From assembly GCF_030063205.1 (NCBI RefSeq), contig NZ_JASISQ010000003.1:62001-126000 (forward strand): a stretch of DNA of 64,000 nt, given 5' to 3'. The position numbers and the translations under genes were made by a program. The stretch is from Arthrobacter antibioticus. GTDB lineage: Bacteria; Actinomycetota; Actinomycetes; Actinomycetales; Micrococcaceae. The notes below the pieces were generated by a model that saw only the letters and a list, made by a program, of their open reading frames with translations, had not been told where the DNA came from and made no database searches. Position 1 is the stretch's first letter; every line of letters starts with the position of its first letter. This document shows, piece after piece, positions 44,364 through 54,288 of this stretch.

Positions 44364-45083
44364 ATGTCGACTATAAACCGCGCCCGACGCGTGAGTGCCG
44401 CTTTCGTGAAGATAGCGGACACTTTGGTGACTGACTACGACGTTGTAGACATGCTGCACACACTTGTTGGGGAGACCGTTGGACTTCTAGATGCTTCAGC
44501 AGCCGGGCTGCTGCTGGTGGACCCCGCAGGTGAATTACAGGTGGTTGCCTCCACGAGCGAAAGAAGCCAGCTTGTGGAAGTACTTGAGCTGGAAGCCGGG
44601 GAAGGACCATGTATTGAGTGTTTTCGGACGGGCACCGTGGTCTCTGTCCCTGACATTGCTTCCGATGGCGCACGCTGGCCCCATTTTCAGGCCGCAGCGC
44701 TCTCACAGGGCTTTGTCTCAGTTCATGCTGTCCCCATGAGGCTGCGCGGGAACACCATCGGCGCTCTGGACCTTTTTCGTCAGGAGAAAGGCCGACTCAG
44801 CGAGGAAGACGCAATCCTGGCCCAAGGGTTTGCTGACATTGCCACCATCAGCCTCCTGCAGGAACGGGCACTGCGGGAAAGCACCCTGGTGAACGAGCAG
44901 CTCCAGCGGGCGCTGAATAGCAGGATCGTGATTGAACAAGCCAAGGGCGTCATTGCGCAAACCGCAAACGTCACCATGGATGAGGCTTTCGCCCTCCTGC
45001 GTTCCTACGCACGCTCCCACAGCACGCCACTGTATGAGACCTCTATGAACGTGGTGGAACGCATCATCACCATCACGGCCTAG
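44364..45083 (+). CDS. GAF and ANTAR domain regulator 2
   Basis: A 239-residue cytosolic protein with a GAF domain (about 20-165) and a canonical C-terminal ANTAR domain ('VIEQAKGVIAQTANVTMDEAFALLRSYAR' spans about 191-219). It presumably acts as an RNA-binding antiterminator whose activity is set by the GAF ligand. It follows regulator 1 on the same strand; the two may form a heteromeric pair. No tandem hexaloop target was identified with confidence in the window. Confidence 0.9.
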   Translation: MSTINRARRVSAAFVKIADTLVTDYDVVDMLHTLVGETVGLLDASAAGLLLVDPAGELQVVASTSERSQLVEVLELEAGEGPCIECFRTGTVVSVPDIASDGARWPHFQAAALSQGFVSVHAVPMRLRGNTIGALDLFRQEKGRLSEEDAILAQGFADIATISLLQERALRESTLVNEQLQRALNSRIVIEQAKGVIAQTANVTMDEAFALLRSYARSHSTPLYETSMNVVERIITITA

Positions 45084-45158
45084 GGACTCTGTGGCGGCAC
45101 AGGAACTAGGCCCCAAGAAAAAACACCTGTATTGCTTCAGCGCTTCTTAGACATCGCG

Positions 45159-46841
45159 TCAGGGCGTGATCAGTGCAGGAATTCTTAGAGTGAACGTGCT
45201 CCCCTTCCCGGTTTGGCTCTGTGCTATTAGAGTTCCGCCATGGGCATCGACAATATCTTTGGTGATGGCCAATCCCAAACCTACACCTGGGACTGCGGCA
45301 CTGCGGGCTGAATCTGTTCGGTAAAAGCGTGTGAAGAGCCGCGCTTGTTCATCGTCATTCATGCCGACCCCGTAGTCACGGACCAACACAACCACGCCAG
45401 AATCTTCATTCCTTCCCACAACATCCACAACACTGGAGGTAGGGGAGAATTTAATGGCGTTGGAGATCAAATTATCAATAGCCTGACTGATCCTGCCGCC
45501 ATCAAAGCTGCCTAACAGCCCCTCCTCCGCATCCAGACGAAGCGTTATACCCCGTTCCGCAGCACGCGGTCGGGCAGCGTCCACTGCCGAGATGAGCAAA
45601 GGATACGCATCCCCAGGAACCAAAGAGACAGCCATGGCATCGCGTGTTGAGTCAAGCAAGTCACTGACTAGGGTCAACAATCGTTCGGCATTGCGGGAAA
45701 TTACTTTCAGATAACCAGCCGTCGCTTCGTCTTTCTCCTCATCCATGACCAGTTCTAGGTAACCCAGAATGGAGGTCAATGGTGTGCGGAGTTCGTGGGA
45801 TACACTGGCCACAAAATCTTCTTGGGCCGCCACCGCTTCCATCACTTCCGTCACATCGTGGAACACCACAACTGCCCCCTGGTTGTTCCCCCGGTCATCA
45901 ATTATTTGTCGTGCCGACGTTGACATAGCACGCTGATTGACCCCCCTGCCCAACCAATACAGCTCACCAGAAAATTCGGCTCCGTCCACGGCTCGCCGGA
46001 CCGGCCGTTTGGCTGGCTCTACAGCTGTAGTCCTGTCAGAACCGAACACTAGTAGTTCCGCTTCCGTAGGATTGAGCTTGCCTGGAGGTACGGCCAAACT
46101 GTGAAAAGTCCGCTGTCGAGTGTTCATAAGAACGTCACGCCCTTCTTCATCCACTACAACTACTCCCACCTCAGCCACGTTGATAATGGTGTCAAGATGC
46201 CATGCCCGTCGGTGCGCAATGGTAGAAGTTTCCGTCAAACGCTGCGCCTGCACGGTCAAACTTCTGGTAACGATCGTGGCTGCGATAGCCAGAGCCATCA
46301 TGATCAAAGGGATCAGCAACGGTTTGATCAAGCCTGAACGGGTGGGCTCGGTAGTGGCAAAAATAAAAGGTGCCCATGCGATGGCCAAAGGAGCAAAAAA
46401 AGCAACCATCCGTGTGACGAGCGGGGGAATGTCCGACCACGCAAGCCAAAGCACGGGAAAGACGGATAAAAGGCTCACACCATTCAAAGTAGAATTGGTG
46501 CCATGGACCATCGCGCCAATGGGAATGAAATCCGCCAATGGCACAAGCCACATACACCAGTGCGGCAGCCGGCTCCAGCGCAGCAGCGCAGCAGCGCCCG
46601 TCAGTAAGAAGACCCCTGCAACACCCAAACTAAATAGCTCGTTTTTTACCAAGGCTGGGTCAATGACTAGCAAGAACACCACCACAATCAAGGTGGTAAC
46701 GGTCAGTGGAGTCTGGCTCCACAGTACCCTGTACGCACGGGGTAAGGAAAAGAAATCCGCCCCCACAGTGACTCTCAACCCGCTAAGTAAAGTGGCGCCT
46801 TTTTCACCGCCAGGCGTCTCAGCGCCTAATGATTTCCGCAA
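45159..46841 (-). CDS. Membrane sensor histidine kinase 1 (PAS-containing)
   Basis: A 560-residue kinase: about six membrane helices (about 45-210), a PAS-like domain (about 220-345), HisKA with the phospho-accepting His in 'ASVSHELRTPLTS' (about 360) and HATPase with 'DNLISNAIKFSP', 'DYGVGMN' and 'GVGLGLAITKDIVDAHGG'. It starts at a TTG (46841) with AAGGAAG 4 bases upstream, inside the end of the REC-only regulator gene (23-base overlap), so the pair is translationally coupled. It is a sister of the kinases at 54508 and 60357. Confidence 0.92.
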   Translation of the reverse strand: MRKSLGAETPGGEKGATLLSGLRVTVGADFFSLPRAYRVLWSQTPLTVTTLIVVVFLLVIDPALVKNELFSLGVAGVFLLTGAAALLRWSRLPHWCMWLVPLADFIPIGAMVHGTNSTLNGVSLLSVFPVLWLAWSDIPPLVTRMVAFFAPLAIAWAPFIFATTEPTRSGLIKPLLIPLIMMALAIAATIVTRSLTVQAQRLTETSTIAHRRAWHLDTIINVAEVGVVVVDEEGRDVLMNTRQRTFHSLAVPPGKLNPTEAELLVFGSDRTTAVEPAKRPVRRAVDGAEFSGELYWLGRGVNQRAMSTSARQIIDDRGNNQGAVVVFHDVTEVMEAVAAQEDFVASVSHELRTPLTSILGYLELVMDEEKDEATAGYLKVISRNAERLLTLVSDLLDSTRDAMAVSLVPGDAYPLLISAVDAARPRAAERGITLRLDAEEGLLGSFDGGRISQAIDNLISNAIKFSPTSSVVDVVGRNEDSGVVVLVRDYGVGMNDDEQARLFTRFYRTDSARSAAVPGVGLGLAITKDIVDAHGGTLIAQSQTGKGSTFTLRIPALITP

Positions 46842-47190
46842 GTTCTTCCTTTAACGAAATCGCCCTAAATGGTTTGAGAATGTAAGCGTCTGCTCCCGCG
46901 GCCATGGCACTGTCAATATCCCCTTGGCGCCCACGGGCGCTGAGCATCACCACCTTTCCATCGTGGAAGATCCGCAGTTCCCGCAGAACAGCCACTCCAT
47001 TAATGTCCGGGAGCCCAATGTCCAATGTGATCAAATCTGGCCGAGCACTACGCGCACTTTCTAAGCCGGCCCGACCCGTTGCCAAAGAAGTAACTGAGAA
47101 GCCCATCTGGCTCAGAACTATTTCCAGCAATCCCCTGATATCGTCGTCGTCTTCAATGACCAGTGCTTTTTTTCCCCTAAAATCCAACAT
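46819..47190 (-). CDS. REC-only response regulator
   Basis: A 123-residue receiver with no output domain: acidic pocket 'VIEDDDD', phospho-acceptor Asp57 in 'LITLDIGLPD', 'MLSARG' and Lys in 'YILKPF'. It is likely a phospho-relay intermediate or a protein-protein switch, the natural acceptor from kinase 1. The ATG at 47190 is preceded by TATACT and a 6-base gap, hence leaderless. It is divergent from the glycosyltransferase, whose HPt-like domain is a plausible docking partner (inference). Confidence 0.92.
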   Translation of the reverse strand: MLDFRGKKALVIEDDDDIRGLLEIVLSQMGFSVTSLATGRAGLESARSARPDLITLDIGLPDINGVAVLRELRIFHDGKVVMLSARGRQGDIDSAMAAGADAYILKPFRAISLKEELAEIIRR

Positions 47191-47196
47191 GTGCCC

Positions 47197-47202
47197 AGTA
47201 TA
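47197..47202 (-). promoter_or_regulatory. Leaderless -10 box of the REC-only regulator
   Basis: The minus strand reads TATACT, GGGCAC, ATG. The same GGGCAC spacer occurs at the VanZ-like start (62815-62820). Confidence 0.65.
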
Positions 47203-47244
47203 GTGAAGAGTTACTTTACTTCTGCTGAAAGGGAAGCCCCCACA

Positions 47245-49083
47245 GTGCCAACAAACCAGCCTCGTGCCCCACACTGCGCTGATTCAGTGGTCATGGTTGC
47301 TTTGGCCCTCGTCTATGGTGCTGCAGCATTTTTGGTATTTTGCAGCTCCGGTCTATTCGGAGACTTTGGTGAAAATCCTTGGCGTGACACCGCGCTGCTG
47401 GCAGTGACGTTAACGGCTTCGTGCGCACTGACCTATATTTCGATGCTCTATTACGCCTATTTGCGCAGACGCCCAAATAACATTGGCGACCCGGAGATTC
47501 TGGATTGGCACTTTCTGATCCCTTGCCGAGACGAGGAAACCGTGGTGGCGGCCACTATTTCTGCTGCCCGCACCAGTTTTCCCTTTGCACATGTTTGGGT
47601 TATCGATGACTCAAGTGAAGACGGGACCGCAGCCGTAGTCTCCCGTGCCATGGATTTCGATAAACGCGTGCACCTGATATCCCGGGTACCCCCTGAGGCT
47701 AGAATCGGCAAAGGTGAAGCCCTCAACCACGCTTTCACGATTGTTTCGGATTTCATCGGAAGCGACAGTTCTCGCCGGGCACGGACTGTTATTGGAATTC
47801 TTGACGCCGACGGTTATCTCTCAGACGACTCGCTCAAATTTTTGTCCGGACCTGAGTCCTTCGGCGATCCAAACGTCGGCGCCGCCCAACTTGAAGTGTG
47901 GATGAAAAATCGCGATGATCGGCTGCCACTGCCGGAACGGGGAACACCTTCAAACGCATTGGCCAGATACTTGATTAGAATGCAGGATTTGGAGTTTCGG
48001 GCCACTAATTCTGCCATGCAGATGCTTCGAGTGCGCACAGGCACCGTCGGTATGGGTGGGAACGGACAGTTCACCCGGCTGTCCGTTCTAGATGAGGTAG
48101 CAACAAAGTATGGCAAGCCTTGGGGCAATAAGCTCGCCGAAGACTACGAACTTGGGCTGCGAATATTGGGGCTCGGCTGGCGAAACCATTATGTTCCTGA
48201 GGGTCATGTCTCGCAAGAGGCTTTACCATTCACGCGCCGTCTGCTAACGCAACGTACCCGCTGGGCACAAGGCAACATGGAATGTGCTTCTTTGCTTTCT
48301 GATCTTCGCCGGTCCAAGTCGCTTAGATTCTCTGGTGCACTTGAAATCCATTATTTCATGGCTCAGCCGTTGATAATGATGGGTAACTTGTTGCTCATCC
48401 CGATCCTCACTTACTTTGCGCTCATTGAGGGCAGATTCGGTTTCCTCGACGCCAGCGCAGTAATTCTGCAGGTTCTGGTGATCGTCCTATTTCTTTTAAT
48501 CCCCTACTCGAGTTGGGGGGTCCTGTATCGCAGGAAAACACGGACAGAAGGGCGAGGATTTGGTGGACTACTGCTGGGCGTTGGAGCGTTATTCTACCTT
48601 TATGCTACGTATTTGTACTATCCCCGCGCTATAGGCCGTCTATTGACCGGGCGTAATTCTTGGGCGAAGACGGCTAGGAACAAGGATGGCAGAAACGTCC
48701 TAGCTATGGCCGATGTGTTCATGCTTGGTGAGCTGCCAGTTCTTGACCGGCGGACTCTGGCGCAGCTAGCTGAGGATTTAGGCAGCGCAGAACTGGCCAC
48801 CAACTTCTCGAATGCCTTTGCCATGATGTGGCCTCAGCGTATGGCACGTCTGGAACAGGCGGTAGCGGCACAAAATTACGAGCAGGCTAACGATGCGGCC
48901 GGTAGCATCCGGGTATCCGCCACGATGGTAGGCGCAACACAGCTAGAGACTGCGGGGGCACAAATCGTAGAACTGATCCTCGCAGCGGACCCGGCAACGG
49001 CCCAAGGGGCGCTAGCCCAGCTAAACCGTATCGGCGAGGCCGCGGTGGATTCCATGCGTTTGCTGCGATTCACCGCAGAATAA
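47245..49083 (+). CDS. Processive family 2 glycosyltransferase (BcsA-like) with C-terminal HPt-like domain
   Basis: A 612-residue inner-membrane enzyme: two N-terminal helices (about 15-35 and 49-72), a GT-A domain with 'VIDDSSEDGT' (119-128), 'ILDADG' (185-190), 'AEDYELG' (298-304) and 'QRTRWAQG' (336-343), the D, DxD, ED and QxxRW set of cellulose, chitin and hyaluronan synthases, then three C-terminal helices. Instead of a PilZ domain it ends in about 100 residues related to HPt domains (MWPQR at 528-532, 'SATMVGATQL' at 558-567). The residue aligned with the phospho-His is Gly553. Likely role: synthesis and export of an extracellular polysaccharide. The GTG at 47245 has AAGGGAAG upstream; the GTG at 47191 abuts the divergent regulator and is less likely. 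Confidence 0.9.
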   Translation: MPTNQPRAPHCADSVVMVALALVYGAAAFLVFCSSGLFGDFGENPWRDTALLAVTLTASCALTYISMLYYAYLRRRPNNIGDPEILDWHFLIPCRDEETVVAATISAARTSFPFAHVWVIDDSSEDGTAAVVSRAMDFDKRVHLISRVPPEARIGKGEALNHAFTIVSDFIGSDSSRRARTVIGILDADGYLSDDSLKFLSGPESFGDPNVGAAQLEVWMKNRDDRLPLPERGTPSNALARYLIRMQDLEFRATNSAMQMLRVRTGTVGMGGNGQFTRLSVLDEVATKYGKPWGNKLAEDYELGLRILGLGWRNHYVPEGHVSQEALPFTRRLLTQRTRWAQGNMECASLLSDLRRSKSLRFSGALEIHYFMAQPLIMMGNLLLIPILTYFALIEGRFGFLDASAVILQVLVIVLFLLIPYSSWGVLYRRKTRTEGRGFGGLLLGVGALFYLYATYLYYPRAIGRLLTGRNSWAKTARNKDGRNVLAMADVFMLGELPVLDRRTLAQLAEDLGSAELATNFSNAFAMMWPQRMARLEQAVAAQNYEQANDAAGSIRVSATMVGATQLETAGAQIVELILAADPATAQGALAQLNRIGEAAVDSMRLLRFTAE

Positions 49084-49089
49084 CCGGCT

Positions 49090-52000
49090 TCAAGCGGTTG
49101 GCACTGCTGTCGCATCGAAGATCGCTTCAAGCACTCCCTGTGCCCAGGTGAGTACCTCTGCATCGGCTAGGTCCCGGCCACCAATGCGCGCGGTTTTGGG
49201 CTTGGGGATCAACACTGAATTTAACGCCGGTTTCACCAACGATCCCGGATACATGCGCATCAAACGCATCACCTTTGATTCGGGGAGATCGGCAGGGGCA
49301 AACTTAATGAAGTTCCCCTGCAAGGCAACGTCCGAAAGCCCTGCGCCGCGAGCCATGACCTTAAAGTGAGCCACCGCAATGAGGTTGGTGGCAGCAAGAG
49401 GCAACTCACCGTACCGATCAACCAGTTCCTCCTGCACCTCTGCTATTCCTTCAACGCTGACAGCTGCTGCGAGTTTCCTATAAGCCTCAAGGCGCAGGCG
49501 CTCCCCGGGGACGTAGTCGTGCGGTAGGTGAGCATTGACGGGCAGCTCAATCTTCATTTCCGCCAGCCGCTCCTCCCCTTCGCCGCGGTATTCGGCTACT
49601 GCCTCGCCCACCAACCGGATGTACAGATCGAACCCAACGCCTTGGATGTGGCCCGATTGCTCCCCACCCAGTAGGTTTCCGGCTCCTCGAATTTCCAGAT
49701 CTTTCATGGCCAGGGCCATTCCTGCACCTAGCTCATTGTGAGCTGCCACAGCTTTCAAACGCTCCAGGGCAACCTCGCCCAGCGGTTTGTCAGCGGGGTA
49801 GAGGAAGTAGGCGTAGGCACGCTCACGGCCGCGGCCCACGCGTCCGCGCAGCTGGTGCAGTTGGGACAGCCCGTAGTTGTTGGCTTGCTCCACGATGAGC
49901 GTGTTGGCGTTGGAAATATCCAGTCCTGTTTCAATGATGGTTGTGCAGACCAGGACGTCAAAGCGTTTCTCCCAGAAGTCAACAATGATCTGCTCCAGCC
50001 GTGACTCGCTCATCTGGCCATGAGCCACAGCTACGCGTGCGTCAGGAACCAACTGTTGAATATGAGCGGCGGTGCGCTCAATTGATTTAACACGATTGTG
50101 CACATAAAAAACCTGTCCTTCACGCATGAGCTCCCGGCGGATGGCGGCCCCCACCTGCTTGTCGCTGTGCGCACCAACATAGGTCAGCACAGGGTGACGT
50201 TCCTCTGGCGGTGTGGCCAAGGTGGAGGTCTCACGAATGCCCGTCATAGACATTTCCAAGGTGCGCGGGATGGGTGTTGCACTCATCGCCAGAACATCCA
50301 CGTTGGTGCGCATCTTCTTCAGCGCTTCTTTGTGCTCAACACCAAAGCGCTGTTCCTCATCGACAATCACTAGCCCTAGGTCCTTAAACGCAAAGTCCTT
50401 TGAAAGCAGCCGGTGCGTACCAATGACAACATCCACTGTCCCGGTTCTGACCCCTTCAACAATTTCCTTCGACTCTTTTGCCGTTTGGAAGCGAGAGAGC
50501 GGTCTGACGCGGATGGGAAAGCCGGAAAAGCGTTCGTTAAACGTTTCATAGTGCTGCTGTGCCAACAACGTGGTGGGCACAAGCATGGCAACCTGTTTGC
50601 CGTCTTGGACAGCCTTGAAAGCCGCACGCACAGCAATCTCAGTCTTGCCATATCCCACGTCACCGGAAATCAGCCTGTCCATGGGAACTTCCTTTTCCAT
50701 GTCAGCCTTGACCTCGTTGATGGCAACGAGCTGGTCCGGCGTCTCCACGTAAGGGAAGGCTTCCTCCAACTCGGCCTGCCAGGGCGTGTCAGCTCCGAAA
50801 GCGTATCCACGGCTTGCCATGCGGGCCGAATACAAACGGATGAGCTCTCCTGCAATTTCCTTAACTGCCTTGCGAGCTTTGCCTTTAGTGGCTGCCCAGT
50901 CAGAACCACCCATTTTTGACAGCGCCGGGGCGTCCCCACCTACGTAAGCGGTCACCTGATCCAGCTGATCGGTGGGCACAAACAGTTTGTCCCCGGGTGC
51001 ACCGCGCTTGGATGGGGCATACTCCAAGACCAAATATTCACGCAGTCCTGCGGCTCCGCCAACTCCTGCTCCCACTACTTTGCGCTGAATCAACTCAACA
51101 AATTTGCCCACACCGTGCTGTTCGTGAACAACGTAATCCCCCGTTTGTAGCTGGAGAGGATCCACGGCATTCCTGCGTTTGGAAGGCATCTTGCGCATGT
51201 CCCGGGTAGAGACGGCTGAGGCACGCCCCAACAGGTCAGCTTCAGTGAGCAGGCCTAGCTTCAGCGAGTCAAGAACAAAGCCACGTCCGGTATCCGCTGT
51301 GGTCACCTCAATAATCCCCGGTTGCGGTTCATGGTCCAGTGTTTCAACGCGCGACGCCGGAATGTTGGCTTCGTGGAATAGCTCGGCAAGGCGTTGGGCT
51401 GGGCCAGGGCCCTGCGTCGCGACAACAACGCGCCACTGGTCCTTGACCCGCGAACCAATAAACTCCATCATTTCTGCCACATCGCCGCGGTAACCGCGAG
51501 GTTCCCGCGCGTGCAGGTTTAGTACATCCGTAGCTGTCCCTAGTTCCTCGTCTTGCGCCAGTGCGCTCATGGTCCACCAGCTCACTCCATGGCCAAGTGT
51601 CAGTTCGCGTGTCTCCGCCAAAGATTTGAATCCAGCTGTTGCCAGGTCGATTCCGTCCGCAGGCAAAGAGGCTGAGGCGAGGTCCAGGGGTGCATTGCCG
51701 CCATCGGATGCTGTGGACCAGGCGGCTTCGAGGAATTCCTCGTTGGTGGATACCAAATCGTGTGCCCTGGCGCTGACCTTTTCAGGGTCCAGCACCACAG
51801 TGATTGAGCTGGCCGGAAGTAGCGATGTCATCGCCACCATACCGTCGACTAAGGCCGGCGCCAACGATTCCATGCCTTCTACAGCTATGCCACCAGCTAT
51901 TTTTTCCAACATGGCGGATGCGGCAGGCATCATGTCTTTGAGCTTTGCGGCACGGGACATGACAGTGGGGGTGATCAAAATTTCGCGGCACGGCGGGGCA

Positions 52001-52758
52001 TACAGTTCAGTGGGGTGGGAAATGCTGCCTTTTACTGACGTCAAGGTGCGCTGATCGGCAACGCTGAACCAGCGCATGGCTTCAACCTCGTCGCCAAAAA
52101 ATTCAATGCGAACGGGGTGGTTTTCGGTGGGTGAAAAAACATCCAGAATACCACCACGAACGGCAAATTCACCCCGGTGAGTCACCATGTCTACGCGAGC
52201 GTATGCGGCATCAGATAGGCGTTTGATTAATTCCGTAAACGGGATGTCCTCGCCTACTTTTACGCGCACCGGGACAAGCTCACCCAAACCAGCTACCAGC
52301 GGCTGCACAACAGCCCGGATCGGCGCCACGATCACCCTGAGGTGAGTTCCGGAGTCGAGCTCGGGGTGTGCCAGTCTGCGCAAAACGGCAAGACGGCGAC
52401 CCACGGTATCCGAGCGCGGAGACAGCCGCTCGTGCGGAAGTGTTTCCCAACTGGGGAACTCCGCTACCGAACCAATGGGCAAGTAGGAACGTAGCGCGGC
52501 CACGGTGTCCTCTGCCTCGCGGCCTGTCGCTGTGATGGCCAGGACCACCCCTGGTTCACTGTCAGCGGAGGCGGCTGCAGTAGCACTCCGTTCACTTAGC
52601 CCGTCCGCTACTTCGGCAAGGAGCACGGCACGCATGCCGGCGGGGGCGCTGAAGGCTACGTCCGTGCTGCGTGTTGCGGGATCTGCCGCTGCGTAGCTGC
52701 GTACCCTGGCGAAGAGTGGATCCTGTGACAGCGCGGTCCGCAACCCTGCAAGACTCAT
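49090..52758 (-). CDS. mfd: Transcription-repair coupling factor
   Basis: A 1,222-residue ATP-dependent translocase that removes stalled RNA polymerase at DNA lesions and recruits UvrA. N-terminal UvrB-like domains are followed by a CarD-like RNA polymerase interaction domain ('DYVVHEQHGVGKFV', about 510-580), a RecG-like motor with Walker A 'SGDVGYGKTEIA', the DEEQ box 'VIVDEEQRFG', motif VI 'QLRGRVGRGRERAYAYFLY', and a C-terminal TRCF domain. The ATG at 52758 has AAGGAG upstream. It is convergent with the glycosyltransferase gene (6 bases apart). Confidence 0.96.
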   Translation of the reverse strand: MSLAGLRTALSQDPLFARVRSYAAADPATRSTDVAFSAPAGMRAVLLAEVADGLSERSATAAASADSEPGVVLAITATGREAEDTVAALRSYLPIGSVAEFPSWETLPHERLSPRSDTVGRRLAVLRRLAHPELDSGTHLRVIVAPIRAVVQPLVAGLGELVPVRVKVGEDIPFTELIKRLSDAAYARVDMVTHRGEFAVRGGILDVFSPTENHPVRIEFFGDEVEAMRWFSVADQRTLTSVKGSISHPTELYAPPCREILITPTVMSRAAKLKDMMPAASAMLEKIAGGIAVEGMESLAPALVDGMVAMTSLLPASSITVVLDPEKVSARAHDLVSTNEEFLEAAWSTASDGGNAPLDLASASLPADGIDLATAGFKSLAETRELTLGHGVSWWTMSALAQDEELGTATDVLNLHAREPRGYRGDVAEMMEFIGSRVKDQWRVVVATQGPGPAQRLAELFHEANIPASRVETLDHEPQPGIIEVTTADTGRGFVLDSLKLGLLTEADLLGRASAVSTRDMRKMPSKRRNAVDPLQLQTGDYVVHEQHGVGKFVELIQRKVVGAGVGGAAGLREYLVLEYAPSKRGAPGDKLFVPTDQLDQVTAYVGGDAPALSKMGGSDWAATKGKARKAVKEIAGELIRLYSARMASRGYAFGADTPWQAELEEAFPYVETPDQLVAINEVKADMEKEVPMDRLISGDVGYGKTEIAVRAAFKAVQDGKQVAMLVPTTLLAQQHYETFNERFSGFPIRVRPLSRFQTAKESKEIVEGVRTGTVDVVIGTHRLLSKDFAFKDLGLVIVDEEQRFGVEHKEALKKMRTNVDVLAMSATPIPRTLEMSMTGIRETSTLATPPEERHPVLTYVGAHSDKQVGAAIRRELMREGQVFYVHNRVKSIERTAAHIQQLVPDARVAVAHGQMSESRLEQIIVDFWEKRFDVLVCTTIIETGLDISNANTLIVEQANNYGLSQLHQLRGRVGRGRERAYAYFLYPADKPLGEVALERLKAVAAHNELGAGMALAMKDLEIRGAGNLLGGEQSGHIQGVGFDLYIRLVGEAVAEYRGEGEERLAEMKIELPVNAHLPHDYVPGERLRLEAYRKLAAAVSVEGIAEVQEELVDRYGELPLAATNLIAVAHFKVMARGAGLSDVALQGNFIKFAPADLPESKVMRLMRMYPGSLVKPALNSVLIPKPKTARIGGRDLADAEVLTWAQGVLEAIFDATAVPTA

Positions 52759-52965
52759 GGGTGATTTTCTCCTTGGTGCCTGTTGATGCCTGACCACTGC
52801 CCACGTGATGGCCACTGCCACCTTGTGCGCGTTGTTTACCGTACCGGGGACAGCATGAAGGCCCGGAAATTAATATAATCCCCGGGACATAATCCAGCTT
52901 ACTCGCAGTGCCCGGGGCTTGGTATCCTAGGAGCACCCCCTAACACCCCCTATTTTGGAGGAAAC

Positions 52966-53469
52966 ATGGCGCTTGCCGCCTCAACGACGCTCACAGCAAC
53001 AGCTCAGCGTGTGACAGATGTCTTTACTAATGCAGACTTCATCAAACATGTCAGCGAAGAAGTTGGTGGGGAGCTGAAGTCATTCACCATTAGCGGGCCC
53101 ACCACCGCGGCTTTCACCACTAAGACTGTGCGCACACTGCCCACTACTCGGATGCCGGAGATTGTGCAGAAGTTTGTTGGGGCTACCTTGACAGTGACCC
53201 AGATTGAATCGTGGAGTGCCCCGGAAGCGGATGGCTCCCGCAACAACGCCATAGAGCTTAAAGTCACCGGTGCACCGGTTGATATCGCCGCTCTTCAGAA
53301 ACTCTCGGCCACCGGTGAATCCACCCTCGTGGAACTCACGGGCAGCGTCAAGTCCGGCGTGCCGTTTCTCGGTGCCAAGATCGCCACAGCGGCAGAGCCT
53401 GTGATCGGTAGGGCACTGAACTTGCAGGCCACGCTTGCGCAGAAATGGTTGGACAATCACGCCAGCTAA
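52966..53469 (+). CDS. DUF2505 family protein
   Basis: A 167-residue cytosolic protein of the actinobacterial DUF2505 family, which resembles SRPBCC/START-like lipid-binding folds. Features are 'ALAASTTLTATAQRVTDVFTNADF', 'TRMPEIVQKFVG' and a C-terminal 'QATLAQKWLDNH' helix. GGAGG lies 6 bases before the ATG. Function is unknown. It is divergent from mfd and convergent with the OmpR-type regulator (12 bases apart). Confidence 0.85.
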   Translation: MALAASTTLTATAQRVTDVFTNADFIKHVSEEVGGELKSFTISGPTTAAFTTKTVRTLPTTRMPEIVQKFVGATLTVTQIESWSAPEADGSRNNAIELKVTGAPVDIAALQKLSATGESTLVELTGSVKSGVPFLGAKIATAAEPVIGRALNLQATLAQKWLDNHAS

Positions 53470-53481
53470 TTATCGTCGGTG

Positions 53482-54288
53482 CTAAACCACCAGTCGATAC
53501 CCAACGCCGCGCACGGTTTTGATCCAGCGCGGGTCACGTGGGTTATCCCCCAGTTTGCGACGCAAGTTAGCCATGTGAACTTCCACCGTGCGCTCATCCG
53601 AGTCGCTGATGAAAGAACCAACATCGTATTCTTCCCCTCGAAGTCTGCGCACCAAGTCCGACTTGGTGCGTACTTGCTTACCGCTGTCGAAGAGTGCTGC
53701 AAGCAGATCGAATTCCGTCCGCGTTAATTCCAGTTCTTTGCCGTCCACTTCAGCGGTCCTGTCACCACAAGCAAACACCAGTCCGTTGAGAGTGCGTGGT
53801 TCAGTAGCTAAAGCAGTCGCCGTCACGGCTAAGGTTGGCTCCTTAGACCCGGGCCTCTCCATATCACTAACGATGGCGGGTACAGGTACCTCCACTGCCA
53901 CATTCTCTGCGCTGGAGACTCGTGGCCGGCGCATCATTGCACTGATGCGGGCACGGAGTTCTCTAGGACGGAACGGTTTGGTCAGGTAATCGTCGGCACC
54001 AGTTTCCAGCCCCAATAAAGTGTCCATCTCATCTGCCCGTCCAGTGAGCATGATGATGTATGCATCGCTGAAGAGCCGGACTCGCCGCGCTACCTCAAAC
54101 CCGTCAATGTCCGGAAGACCAAGATCAAGGGTGACGATTGCTGGCCTGTGCGTCCTAATAGCGGCCACACCGTCAGCTCCATTGCTGGCGGTGTGAACAA
54201 CAAAACCCGACTGGTTCAGGATCACACTGACAAGTTCCCGAATATCCTCGTCATCTTCCACGACGACCGCAACACGAGAATTGTCCAT
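53482..54288 (-). CDS. OmpR-family response regulator
   Basis: A 268-residue DNA-binding regulator. The receiver (1-120) has Asp55 in 'IVTLDLGLPD', 'IIMLTGR' and Lys in 'YLTKPFRPREL'. A long linker of about 45 residues precedes the winged-helix output domain with 'LTRTEFDLLAALFDSGKQV', 'SDERTVEVHMANLRRKLGD' and 'IKTVRGVGYRL'. GAGGG lies 4 bases before the ATG. It is divergent from kinase 2, its probable partner. It is the best candidate to bind the 11-base-spaced CTCAAG boxes near 60.2 and 62.1 kb. Confidence 0.92.
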   Translation of the reverse strand: MDNSRVAVVVEDDEDIRELVSVILNQSGFVVHTASNGADGVAAIRTHRPAIVTLDLGLPDIDGFEVARRVRLFSDAYIIMLTGRADEMDTLLGLETGADDYLTKPFRPRELRARISAMMRRPRVSSAENVAVEVPVPAIVSDMERPGSKEPTLAVTATALATEPRTLNGLVFACGDRTAEVDGKELELTRTEFDLLAALFDSGKQVRTKSDLVRRLRGEEYDVGSFISDSDERTVEVHMANLRRKLGDNPRDPRWIKTVRGVGYRLVV

